A DNA stretch of 64,000 bases from the NCBI RefSeq assembly GCF_964355755.1, contig NC_092677.1, positions 5,027,001-5,091,000 on the forward strand. The letters are read 5' to 3'. Below, piece by piece: positions 37,601 through 46,265 of this stretch. The translations under genes and the position numbers were made by a program. The notes under the pieces are model-generated. The model made no database searches. It saw only the letters and a program-made list of their open reading frames with translations, and was not told where the DNA came from. The stretch is from Antedon mediterranea (Eukaryota; Echinodermata; Crinoidea; Comatulida; Antedonidae). The first letter of the stretch is position 1; each line of letters starts with the position of its first letter.

Positions 37601-40600
37601 TGTCAAAAATTTAACTGTTTATTGTGAGTTTTATAAAAGATTTATTTTATTATTTTTATTATTTTTTTAATCACTTCACTCTACCATGTCAGATAAGATT
37701 ACAATTAAATAATGTATTAAATAATTGTTTAAGTTAAATCAGTTCCATGTGTTAAGTTCATAATTTTTATCTATCTAGTGGATAAGTAGTGGCCACCATT
37801 CCTTCATCTATGTAAAATGAATTATAACAATGTAACTTAGCTCTGTTTACACTATAAAACTAGTTTGACAAAAAAGTGTGATGTTCCAAAATATGGTAGT
37901 GATGCTCAAATACGGTAGTGATATGACATCATCATGTCCATATATGGGCACATCACATTATTTTGTAAAGTTTGATGGTGTAGACAAAGCTTAAGAGCAA
38001 ATTTCATCAGCTTATATATTTCTTGAAGGGATTGAGAGGAAAAATCATGGGTACTCAACAGAAGAAGGTATCAATAATTTTGAAATGAAGTGCAGATATG
38101 GACCATCAGATATGCCATTAACAGGTTACAAGTGGAAGAAGATTAAGGAAGATGGCACAACAGAGATTGAGGATTGTTCTCAAGATTCTAGATTTGAAGT
38201 AACAAGTTACCAAAATAGCATTCTGTCTTTGAAGATAAAGAATGTTATACTTGGTGATGCTGGGATGTATCAATGTGAAGTGAAGCCAGTTGATGGAGAA
38301 AAAATACTGAAAGATACTACACATCTGACAGTGAAGGAAGGTAACTTTATAGAATTAAATGAGAACCTGTTTATTTTTTTTTGTCTGGTTTAGAAAATGT
38401 GTGTGATAGTAAAGTATATGGTACAGTTGAGAAAATGTTGATGTTTATAATGCTTGATAAAGTGAAGTTAAGGGAATTTATCAACCTTAGGCTTGTGCAT
38501 GTTTAAGCTTGCCAAGAGATTGCCTACTGTAGTATTTCCAGAAGTTCATTGAAAAAGAAATTTAAATACAAAGTACACATTTTATCTTTTTTTCTTTAAA
38601 AGGCCTATAACATGGAATGTTTGTTTATCCTGTGTAATAATATGCATATTGATAATCTATTATTTACTAGCAAAATATAATGTAAATTTTGTATTAAGCT
38701 GATGAATATATTTTTGTTTAAAAACATTTTTTCCTGGAAATGTCTTTTATAGATGTTATCAAAATGGAGATTTCTGATGTTACTATCTATGAGGGTTTCA
38801 AGAGTGCTACATTGTTGTTAAACATAAGATATGTTGATGATTCTGCTAACATATCCAAAATCACATGGTGTATTAAGTATGTTGAAGGTGATGCAAAGAT
38901 GTTGTTAACATCACCTGATTCACGCTATGAATGTGAATATTTGGATTCAAAGAACAGTGTATGTTTTAATATCAACAATGTTGAACCTGAAGATGAAGGA
39001 GAGTACATATGTGAAGTAGAAGTTAAAGGAAGACAGAAAATATACAGATGTTCTGGAAGGCTAACGGTTAAAGGTAATGTATATGCTGCCAAATTAAAAT
39101 ACCTGGAATACCAGAGGTTGCAAATTCTTATTGTGAATCCAAATCAAACATACTGTAAATTTGAAGATGTAAACAACATTTTCCCACACACTTGCTTATA
39201 GCAATACTCATCAACAAAAGCATTTCTTAGGTAGTTTTGTTGTTGTTTGAATTCCAATATTTGGTTCATTCTGTCATTAATATCTACTGTTTTGAAACTG
39301 TGTTCATATTGTCGTCGTTCGGGTTCTATTCTACTTATGTCTTGTCAGGACGCACACACCAGAAGTAACGACGATACAATAAAAAGATTGGTTGCAATTT
39401 GGTATTCTTTATTTGTGAATATCCGTACCTCAAGGTGAAGAACACAACAGCAATGAAACAAAAATACAAAAAAACAAAACCCCTAAAAAACAATTAGAGA
39501 AATTCTTTAACAAAAAGTATAAAAGTTGACAATACATTATCTATCTCAACTATATAAATATCTCAAAACAAACAACAAGTTCTTAACATTTCTTTATATC
39601 GCATTAAGAATATTTCTGATAAAATCATTAACTAGGCCTCAATCAGTAGCATTGTACCCATAATAATACATGATATCAACAATCTAGCACTTGGCCATTC
39701 TGACTTACCCAACTAGAGATAAACTATCTTAAATCCTCAACTCAAAAAAATGACGGTAATCCTCCAATTTTGTGGTCAAATCTCACTTGTGCAAAACACT
39801 AAAAACAATAATCAATATAAGCCACAATAGTATAAACTAACCAACCTAATTATCTATTACTCTTCTATACTACTTATAACTAGCTCAAAACTCTAAAATA
39901 TTCATTTAAAATCTGACGCTAGATCCACATGGGCGCAGCCATCTTGAATCTTTGTTTACAACTATAGCGCCACCAATCATAAAATAAATCTTAATCAACT
40001 ACAGCATGACGCCCTCATCGGTCAAAAACTAGTTTACAAATCCACCATTTTATCGATAAAACTCATGTTCCGTGAACATAATCCTCGCAACATAATAAAT
40101 ACTCATAATCCAATAATTATACTCTTCCCTCAATAATATAATTATTTATAGGTCAATCACTGACACACAACTAGCCTGAGAAACAATATCTCCAATGTAA
40201 TTATTAACTCAATTTGTACCACTCTATGACTGATTTGACAGCGAGGTACACTAGCTGATTCTGTTGGCACAAAGCGAACATTTCCAACATAACTCGGTTG
40301 CGAATAACATTCATTCGAGCCTAGCCTAAAGTTACTTAATATATCGTGCAAACTACTTTTATCATCTACTGTAACTAACGTACCTTAGAACAAAATAATA
40401 TCAATCTAAAATTTGAAGTTTAACAGGTTTAATCAATCAGATGCATAAAGATAAATAACGGATGTTATTAACCTCAATCTCAGTTATCGGCGCTCCAAAA
40501 ACATGTCCTCTCGCAGTCGCGGTAACAGCCTCATTACACCGAACCATCATCAAAAATTATTACTCCTATAATCGTTTTCTTAATTCTCACTATTGCATTC

Positions 40601-43600
40601 AAAGTTTGTAATGTAAAGTATAACAAAATTGTATTAATGTATAAATCGTAATTTAACAACCAAGCTCTAAAATTGAACATCGTCAAATAACACTTAATTT
40701 GATGAACTATATTATTACACTGTTCTAGTTAGTTTGAATGAATTCAGTCTACGACAATATTATGGTATCATTACATGAGTTGATTCTTTTTTTATATATA
40801 GAAACAAGGGCCTACTCCCAAAAAAAGTAAGCAACTCTTACAAGTTGCAGTTACTGTATAATGGTGACAAAAATGTTTGTTTTTAATTAAATTTTGTTTG
40901 AACCATTTGTATTTGTAGGTCCTATAAAAATGGATATTCCTGATGTTATAACCAATAAAGGTGTGGAATGTGATAAGTTGTTGTTGAAACTTACATATTT
41001 TGATAAGTCTGCTGAAATATCTAATATCACATGGTATAAGCAGGTTGAAGGTGAAGCAAAAGAGCTGACATCATGGCAGTCACCTAATCCAACATCCGTA
41101 CAGTCACCTGATCCAACATCCATACAGTCACCTGATCCAACATCTGTACAGTCACCTGATCCAACATCCGTACAGTCACCTGATCCAACATCCGTACAGT
41201 CACCTGATCCAACATCCGTACAGTCACCTGATCCAACATCCGTACAGTCACCTGATCCAACATCATCACAGTCACCTGAGCCAACATCACGCTATGAAAT
41301 TGGATTTGTGGGTCAGAGCAATGTATATCTCAACATCAGCAATGTTGAATTTGAAGATGCAGGAGAGTACATATGTGAAGTGAAAATTGCAGGAAGACAG
41401 AAAACATACAGTTGTTCTGGAACTTTAACAGTTCAAGGTAATATATCTAAAAACATTTCTTTGCTGGAATTAAATACTACACTACTAATATACAACCTTG
41501 GAAGTAATATGTTTAGAAATGGCAAATGTGGTGTTTTATTAACAATAATAGTGAAAAATAATTGTATATTCCTACTTTCAGATATGACACTAAATGACTG
41601 TCTTGTGACAGTTGAAGATAAAGCTGTTTTAACTTGCAGGTATCAAATTAAGAATCCAGTAAAATCTATCAATTGGTATAAGAAGACTTGTGGTGAATAC
41701 AAGATGATATTTACTTCTGATACATTCAATCAGAAGATAGCAAATGTACCAGAAAGATATAAAGCAACTTTTAAGGATAATGAAACAAGCTTAGAGTTTG
41801 AGCAAGTGTCGGTAACTGATGCTGGAGAGTACATGTGTAAACTTGAGATTGAGCACTGTACACCAATGACCAAATTAGCAAACTTGTCTGTACAATGTAA
41901 GTAGATTTTAAAATATTTAATTTTCCATAAAAACTGATATTAATGTTGACTGTATTGTATTATTTTATACCTATAGACTGGCTATTATAATCAATCAAAT
42001 AGTATGTAAACCATGTGATTGAAATGTATTTATAGTACTTGTTAATAATAAATTTCTCTTCTGCCATTTGGCCATTTATTCACAATAGTAAACAATCAGT
42101 TCAATACATAAAATTAAGAATATAGATATTTTTTAAAATGTTTGCTCCATTTACGTTTAGTTGCTTCTTTTTGTAATATAATTGAAATATTATTAATAAC
42201 GTTGATTTCAAATATACCCAATTAAAAGGACAAATCAGTTTGAAATTTAATGGTTTGACTTGTTATTTTAAAGTATGTAAGTAAGTCAAGTTTGCTGACA
42301 CCTATACATTAATATATTTTGTTTTTGTAGTTGATGTGTTTACTGGAGTTGATGAACTAGGTAACACATACAGGTAATTGCCTTAATATTTATTACCACC
42401 ATGATTCTAAAAATCAAAACATTTAAAACTGCATGATTGGTTTGTTGATATCCATTCATAATTGTAAATTGTTTGGTTTTGTTTCCCATTTCCTTTTTTT
42501 TTCTTGGTTTATAGACATCCTGCGGTAGTCTTTTTGAATTCCCATTTACTTGTCTTTTGTGTGAAAAACAACTCGGATGTAATAATGAGAAGAGGAAAGA
42601 TGAACAAGAAGAGTTTTATTGAATGGGAAGAATCAAGAGTTATTTTACATGAAAAAGATACAAGGTATTAGAGAATGAAAATATTAATCTAATTTTGTAT
42701 TGCATAAAAGATTATTAAAGTTTATTTTAAAAATTCACATACAAAATTAGATTCTAATTCTTAAGTACAATCCTTTAATGAAATGTATTTGCTTAAAAAA
42801 AGGGGGATACAATTACAAATCTTATTTTAAAGCACTAATTATTATAAAATTACCATGACTATTTTTTAACTTAAAAATTGTTTAATATTTACTGTACAGC
42901 TATCATAATCCAGTACCAATTGTAACAAATAATGGAAAAGTGATTCTAATGTGTGTTAAAAATGAAAACAACACAAAAGAGAGGAAGATGATAAGGCTGA
43001 ACTCTGATGATAATGGAGAGAATTGGATTGAAGCATGTAATGTAGAAAACTCTCCAGGCGATATTCAAAGTAAGTTATTTTCAAATATTAAAGCTGAGAT
43101 TAATGCACTTTTCAGGGTTTGTATCCATGATTTATTTTGTCTAATATATGGTTTGATGTGTATTTTCTCGGTTTTTATGTGAAATCTTTTGCCAACAACT
43201 TTCTATTTTTCAGGCCTAGGTCATGGTGTATGTTTAGATTCAGGGAAATTAATTATTGCAGGAGTTGAAAATCTGGACAATAACGAGAGTAAGAAAAGTA
43301 ACACAATTAATAAACTTTTGTAAAATTATGGATGTGCTTAAATATTAATATTCAATCAAAAATCAATAATCTTTTGTAAGTTCAACATACTGTAATTTAA
43401 CATAACATAATTGTAAATCACTAATTGTATTGTGTATCATTAAAAATAAATATAACAGTGACATTGTTTTTTTTGTGTGGAATTTGGAGAATTGTGTTTG
43501 TGTTGTTTTTGCAGGAAAACTATTTGTAATGACCAGTACTGATAATGGTGACACCTGGGATATTGTATATGCTGGAGAGAACACTGGTATGCATCTCATA

Positions 43601-44982
43601 GGTCTATATTTAAAGAAGCATTGATTTTCCTCCTTTACAAACACCTTAAAGATTTTATCTGACAAATTTTATTTTTAGAAAATTGTGAGAAAAGTATGAA
43701 TTCTGCAAATCTTTTGTTTGTGTAGAAAATCTTTGGAGTACTGATAACCTTAACAGTTGGGAACTTCTAAATACTGTTAAACCACAATATGCTACCTTAG
43801 GAGAACACATACAAGTAAGATTAAAGAAGCATTGCTTGAAGAGACTGAGTTTCATTCAAAGAATTATAAGAACTAGACTGTCAACTGTAACGCATTCAAA
43901 AATAATTCCACAATGGAAAGAGACCATTTTGATATGGCTGCATTAATTGCATGGCGACTCAGATAAGCCAGTTATTCTTATTTTATAAGATAATATTCTT
44001 TTTTTTCATTAATTCATTCATAAAGGTATATTTATTAAAAATAATCTTCACATTAAAATTGAATTGCAATTGATTTTTACATGATAAAGTTTGCATGTTA
44101 TGTATAAAAATGTAATAATATTTTTATATATTTTAACTTGACTATACATTGTTTGCAGAATTCTTTAGCCTTTTGCTACCTACTGTATGTACCAGAATGT
44201 CTTTAATAAGTAAATAAATATACCTGATTATAAATATGTTTACTGCCATGTTTGCATAACTACACTGTTGCTCAGTTGACACTCTATTAGTTTAATAGTA
44301 TCTCTATGGTTTAGTTTGAGATTGGATTATTTTTGTCAAACACAAACTTTAGTTTACTGCTTTAAGTGCCATTTTGGCATAATATCTCATGTGTTTATTA
44401 GGTTCTTGAATATGCAAATGACAAAGTTTACATCAGCTGTTCATTGTACAATAGTAAGCAACGTTTGACTGCATACAGCAATGATGGATGTGAAACATTT
44501 GAAATTGACAATGAATTGTTAGAGACAAATCCAAAATGTCAGGTAATCTACATGCAAGAAGTCTTGTATATCTAATGTATTGTCTAGATAGATCAGATCT
44601 AGAAAGATCTACATAACTAAAAATGCTTTTTCTTGTTGAATAGAACATGTTGTAATAATTTAATTAAAATGTTATTATTACCTAGGGTGGTATTGTATGT
44701 TTACCAACCAAGACAGATGAGTTCAACCAAATAGCAATGGCAAGTCATGGAAATGAAACAAATAAGGATCTTACACTTTACTTAAGTGAAGATGGTTGTA
44801 AAACATGGTCTCAGTTTAACACACTAGGTGCAGTGAATGCAGAAGAATCTGACCTAGCTTACTACAGTGTAAAAGAAGGGAAAGAAGAAGCAAAGGGAAT
44901 AGTGTGTGTTTACAGTTATGGTTCAGAAACAAAGGGTTATAATATTGGAATGCAGTTGATTTCTAACCAAGAAATTATGTAA
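28645..44982 (+). CDS. gene B: Ig receptor joined to an Ig-sialidase module
   Basis: ATG at 28647; 25 exons join in frame to TAA at 44980-44982, giving exactly 1,500 codons. Order: signal MHLLVGVVIFLVFTN; Ig1; Ig2; two copies of the third Ig-like domain; TM; a Cys-rich hydrophobic exon; five acidic/Ser linker exons; a half Ig domain; four Ig domains; a sialidase-like domain over eight exons with four Asp boxes. Every junction has GT/AG and matching phase. Individual exons are convincing. The join between the receptor part (to 37232) and the Ig-sialidase part (from 37492) is inferred from phase and from the same order in gene D. Two genes remain possible, since a cytoplasmic-looking tail precedes the second Ig block. 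AATAAA is at 45098-45103. Confidence 0.65.
28887..29222 (+). CDS. gene B exon 2: Ig domain 1
   Basis: 336 nt, phase 1-1, donor GTGAGT. It shows VGITCDYS, IQWDELND, LVMSQPLRKDSQRIFQCQI and ILTVY, closely matching genes A and C. Confidence 0.9.
29908..30216 (+). CDS. gene B exon 3: Ig domain 2
   Basis: 309 nt, phase 1-1, donor GTATGT. It shows VTFTCSKPDGYPIP, IIWYRDGQ, SRYEIANSSTELVLKI and GRYTCKAGSDQFKG. Confidence 0.9.
30356..30580 (+). CDS. gene B exon 4: third-type Ig-like domain, first copy
   Basis: 225 nt, phase 1-1. It shows FATCSADGYPRPLSVLILQ and SSLTCNAENGKLN. It ends at CCAG|GTCATA, a weak donor, and lacks the GRPTDGPT stalk of its neighbour. It is a tandem duplicate of the next exon. 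Confidence 0.75.
30796..31062 (+). CDS. gene B exon 5: third-type Ig-like domain, second copy, and stalk
   Basis: 267 nt (the same length as gene A exon 4), phase 1-1. It shows LATCIAEGHPKPLSVLILK, SSLTCFAENGNLN and a GRPTDGPTGNMKG stalk. Confidence 0.85.
31413..32399. mobile_element. hAT-like non-autonomous element in a gene B intron
   Basis: The ends CAGGCCCGTAGCCAGG and inverted CAGGGCCGTAGCCAGG are flanked by a TACAT duplication (31408-31412, 32400-32404). G/C-runs (GGGGGGG) lie just inside both ends. CAGGG termini fit hAT. Frames at 31477-31770 and 31968-32404 show no transposase. A second copy begins at 63873. Confidence 0.75.
32891..32977 (+). CDS. gene B exon 6: transmembrane segment 1
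   Basis: 87 nt, phase 1-1. VISEDSGSSY is followed by AIILIILFVGLLTWLLLLV, a full-length TM helix. Homologous to gene D exon 51425-51514. Confidence 0.85.
33324..33584 (+). CDS. gene B exon 7: conserved basic loop and Cys-rich hydrophobic segment
   Basis: 261 nt, phase 1-1. It starts NIEWSNQDND, continues VEGGNPVVMSFKYRPSIARF and KTFEIKKDNKVLGSN, and ends in a segment with about eight cysteines among hydrophobics (CKTVCQFVCYCC, then YFFGFFCIEYC). Gene D has an exon of identical length, 52582-52842, with very high identity. I do not recognise the family. The Cys-rich part could be a second membrane segment or a palmitoylated patch. Confidence 0.8.
33833..33872 (+). CDS. gene B exon 8: basic juxtamembrane linker
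   Basis: 40 nt, phase 1 to 2, donor GTGAGT. It encodes KYNNKDKKKHGR; the dense positive charge right after the Cys-rich segment argues that this side is cytoplasmic. Confidence 0.65.
34035..34206 (+). CDS. gene B exon 9: acidic/Thr-rich tail
   Basis: 172 nt, phase 2 to 0. It contains GGEEYQMMVIERQ and AVVIQLPNKDTTTDE. If the donor at 34207 is not used, the frame stops three codons later (EVL stop). The gene D counterpart is 53392-53482. Confidence 0.65.
34592..34676 (+). CDS. gene B exon 10: acidic tail
   Basis: 85 nt, phase 0 to 1. TNPDDEDTELLAQHQATSDV then TEISEEE. The gene D counterpart 54832-54886 has TSSDDSETSPLTKHQEEQ. An alternative terminal exon at 34857 (DVIKT stop) is possible. 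Confidence 0.65.
35735..36350. mobile_element. possible Penelope-like element terminal fragment
   Basis: A 600-bp block in a gene B intron resembles, from memory, terminal repeats of Penelope-like retroelements because of its hammerhead-like core on the minus strand (35839-35865). No reverse transcriptase is visible and the borders are approximate. Confidence 0.4.
35832..35868 (-). ncRNA. hammerhead ribozyme-like core
   Basis: Minus strand, 5' to 3': CTGATGA (35865-35859), one unpaired A, stem II GGGC/GCCC (35857-35854 with 35846-35843) closing a 7-nt loop, then GAAA (35842-35839) and a minimal GC-TCT-GC stem III. Core sequence and order match a type I hammerhead as found in Penelope-like elements. 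Stem I pairing is poor, so activity is doubtful. Confidence 0.4.
36547..36565 (+). CDS. gene B exon 11: 19-nt microexon
   Basis: TTTTAG|CAAAAGACTCAAATGAAAG|GTAACG, phase 1 to 2, encoding AKDSNE. Its counterpart in gene D (55647-55665) has the same length, phase and sequence type. Confidence 0.6.
37216..37232 (+). CDS. gene B exon 12: 17-nt microexon or terminal codons
   Basis: TTTAG|ATCTGATAAGCACTCAA|GTAAGTAA, phase 2 to 1. If spliced it encodes SDKHS and continues; if retained the frame ends SSK stop within the donor. The gene D counterpart is 56768-56781. Confidence 0.55.
37492..37623 (+). CDS. gene B exon 13: C-terminal half of an Ig domain
   Basis: 132 nt, phase 1-1, donor GTGAGT. FTNGRGKIGLTVSNLVISDS then GEYNCNIEGN and LTVY are the D-to-G strands of an Ig domain; the strand with the first Cys and the Trp is missing. 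Gene D has the same half (57326-57457). Confidence 0.75.
38029..38340 (+). CDS. gene B exon 14: Ig domain (array type)
   Basis: 312 nt, phase 1-1. It shows FEMKCRYGPSDMPLTGYKWK, DSRFEVTSYQNSILSLKI and GMYQCEVKPVDGE. It is very close to the five exons at 61032-63381. Confidence 0.85.
38753..39073 (+). CDS. gene B exon 15: Ig domain
   Basis: 321 nt, phase 1-1. It shows LLLNIRYVDD (no first canonical Cys), ITWCIKYVEGD, SRYECEYLDS and GEYICEVEVKG. It is the close paralogue of the next exon and carries a single TSPDSRYE where that exon has repeats. Confidence 0.85.
39074..40918 (+). other. gene B intron, no coding signal
   Basis: 1.8 kb with many short frames but no recognised element and no clear inverted ends. 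Composition from about 39300 to 40600 differs (more CG and ACAC words), which suggests an old insertion whose borders I could not place. Confidence 0.4.
40919..41437 (+). CDS. gene B exon 16: Ig domain with a Pro/Thr/Ser repeat insert
   Basis: 519 nt, phase 1-1. It shows MDIPDVITNKG, ITWYKQVEGEAKELTS, then nine 8-residue repeats, then SRYEIGFVGQS, GEYICEVKIAG and LTVQ. The insert lies between the C' and D strands, on the loop side of the fold. Confidence 0.9.
41074..41289 (+). repeat. nine 24-bp coding repeats (consensus VQSPDPTS)
   Basis: 216 bp, exactly nine in-frame units; the first (WQSPNPTS) and last (SQSPEPTS) are the most diverged and the inner ones nearly identical. Pro/Thr/Ser content suggests an O-glycosylated, extended insert. 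Confidence 0.95.
41582..41896 (+). CDS. gene B exon 17: last Ig domain
   Basis: 315 nt, phase 1-1. It shows AVLTCRYQIKNPVKSINWYK, SLEFEQVSVTDAGEYMCKLE and LANLSVQ. It directly precedes the sialidase-like domain. Confidence 0.9.
42331..42373 (+). CDS. gene B exon 18: start of sialidase-like domain
   Basis: 43 nt, phase 1 to 2. FDVFTGVDELGNTYR; with the next exon it forms TYRHPAVVFL, the counterpart of the sialidase F/YRIP motif with its Arg kept. Confidence 0.8.
42515..42664 (+). CDS. gene B exon 19: sialidase-like domain
   Basis: 150 nt, phase 2-2. HPAVVFLNSHLLVFCVKNN then DVIMRRGKMNKKSFIEWEES. The 'RRG....W' stretch corresponds to the NEU2/3/4-type beta hairpin after the first blade. Confidence 0.85.
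42900..43069 (+). CDS. gene B exon 20: sialidase-like domain, Asp box 1
   Basis: 170 nt, phase 2 to 1. YHNPVPIVTNNGKVILMC (compare NPCP in vertebrate NEU enzymes) and the Asp box SDDNGENW. Confidence 0.85.
43214..43288 (+). CDS. gene B exon 21: sialidase-like domain
   Basis: 75 nt, phase 1-1. LGHGVCLDSGKLIIAGVEN fits the NEU 'GHC/GL....G.LV.P' strand pair. Confidence 0.75.
43515..43586 (+). CDS. gene B exon 22: sialidase-like domain, Asp box 2
   Basis: 72 nt, phase 1-1. KLFVMTSTDNGDTWDIVYAG contains the canonical Asp box STDNGDTW. Confidence 0.85.
43726..43814 (+). CDS. gene B exon 23: sialidase-like domain
   Basis: 89 nt, phase 1 to 0. NLWSTDNLNSWELLN, then LGEHIQ; the Glu lies where the NEU family has the catalytic Glu that assists the nucleophile. 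Confidence 0.75.
44402..44542 (+). CDS. gene B exon 24: sialidase-like domain, Asp box 3
   Basis: 141 nt, phase 0-0. VLEYANDKVYISCSLYNS and the box SNDGCETF. The second Arg of the catalytic triad (in NEU enzymes within an 'NARS'-type turn) is not present at the aligned place. Confidence 0.85.
44686..44982 (+). CDS. gene B exon 25: end of sialidase-like domain, Asp box 4
   Basis: 297 nt including TAA. GGIVCLPTK, KDLTLYLSEDGCKTW (box 4), EESDLAYYSV and GIVCVYSYGSE match the last blades of NEU enzymes in order. The nucleophile Tyr (YSDL in NEU) aligns with Glu (ESDL). Confidence 0.85.
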   Translation, partial: GGIVCLPTKTDEFNQIAMASHGNETNKDLTLYLSEDGCKTWSQFNTLGAVNAEESDLAYYSVKEGKEEAKGIVCVYSYGSETKGYNIGMQLISNQEIM

Positions 44983-45097
44983 AAAAAAAGATAAAACATT
45001 ATACAGTAAATAGCATCTACACTATTTTATTGTCTTGTTTTTAGATTTAACATTGTTGTCTTATTTATACAGATAATAATTTGTTTTGTATGTAGGA

Positions 45098-45103
45098 AAT
45101 AAA
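45098..45103 (+). terminator. poly(A) signal of gene B
   Basis: AATAAA about 115 bp after the stop codon, followed by a T-rich stretch. Confidence 0.5.
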
Positions 45104-46145
45104 ATGATTTATAACAATATAATAGGTTGTAGTATGAAATGGTAATTTGTTTTATTAGTATAAGTCGTTATTATCTTTTATGTATTTCCACCTAGCTTAA
45201 TGGCATAACCAAAAGTTGCTACCTACTTCAAAATAATAAGGTTGAAATGTGAATAGTGAGATTACAGAAGAGGAAAAGGTATAGTAATTAGCAATGTCAT
45301 CAACAGCACTAACATCAACATTAGACCTGTTTAACTTTATTAACATATATATATATGATAATTATAATAATATAAATATAAGATAATTTGTATCACTAAC
45401 GTTATTATTGTAATCATCTAGCATTTGTATTTGTGAACCCAGTACTAAAATGTAAATACTCAATAAGTAAGTTTTTAATATTACAATAACAAGAGCACAA
45501 CGTGATTATTGCATGATTGTGTATCTTGTCAATAGAGTATCGTACAATAAAATTTAATACATTTTCGGTGTGAGTTTAATTTTATAGTTTATTTACAGGT
45601 TTACAAAAACAGTTTTCTAAACGTCTGCATTTCAATCCATTCATTTAATCTATTAACTGTACATATTGTTGCGAACTTGTGCATGGATTGATTGATTGAT
45701 TGATATGATACCACAATCGTGTGCTATCGTTTACAATATAAAGCTCTATAGGTAGGCCTACCGATATTATTTATACTTGAGTACTACCACGGTAGTACTA
45801 TGTAGGCTCTAATGCTGATCTAATCTAAACTTCCTCTCCAGTTGGCGCGCAATTTCAACTGTCCCTAGCATCCCGTGAAATATAATATGTAATGTACAGA
45901 GTAGGCTGTTTCTACCGCAAAACTTTGGTTTTAAATAATTAGTTTTTTTAAACTAGCAATCAGCACCGCTTACTTTGAGTAACAGGCAAATGTTAAAATG
46001 TAAAAATACCATGGGAAAGTATTTCATTTCCAAATTCTCTAGAATTCATGCTTTTTAAATTCTTCGCGTGTATTCTTAAAAAGTGATTTTTTTGTTTAAC
46101 TAACTACTTCACTTAATTTACCTTAATCTTGTTGATCACGAATAT
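45104..46145. other. convergent B-C intergenic region, no gene seen
   Basis: AT-rich, with a short ATTG run near 45685 and a small palindrome AGTACTACCACGGTAGTACT near 45781. Genes B and C end towards each other here. Confidence 0.5.
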
Positions 46146-46265
46146 TTATTCATAGAACTGTTTAGAGTAATACGGTTCTACAACCTTTCCTTTTTGTGAC
46201 GCACTACTAATTACATCATGATGTTTTTCATAAACCTCCACTTCCATTTTAATTTCTACTCTTTC
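46146..46265 (-). CDS. gene C exon 8: distal tail
   Basis: 120 nt with TAA. ERVEIKMEVEVYEKHHDV, then VEPYYSKQFYE. AATAAA overlaps the stop codon (46150-46145). Confidence 0.8.
   Translation of the reverse strand, partial: ERVEIKMEVEVYEKHHDVISSASQKGKVVEPYYSKQFYE

Noticed and set aside
38118-38324. Minus ORFs antisense to Ig exons (also 61517-61825 and 62616-62855)
   Set aside because: Repeated antisense shadows of the same Ig exon type; hydrophobic look comes from the complement of Lys/Glu-rich codons.
41084-41290. Minus-strand ORF of MLDQVTVR repeats
   Set aside because: Antisense shadow of the 24-bp coding repeat in gene B exon 16, whose plus frame continues into clear Ig sequence on both sides.
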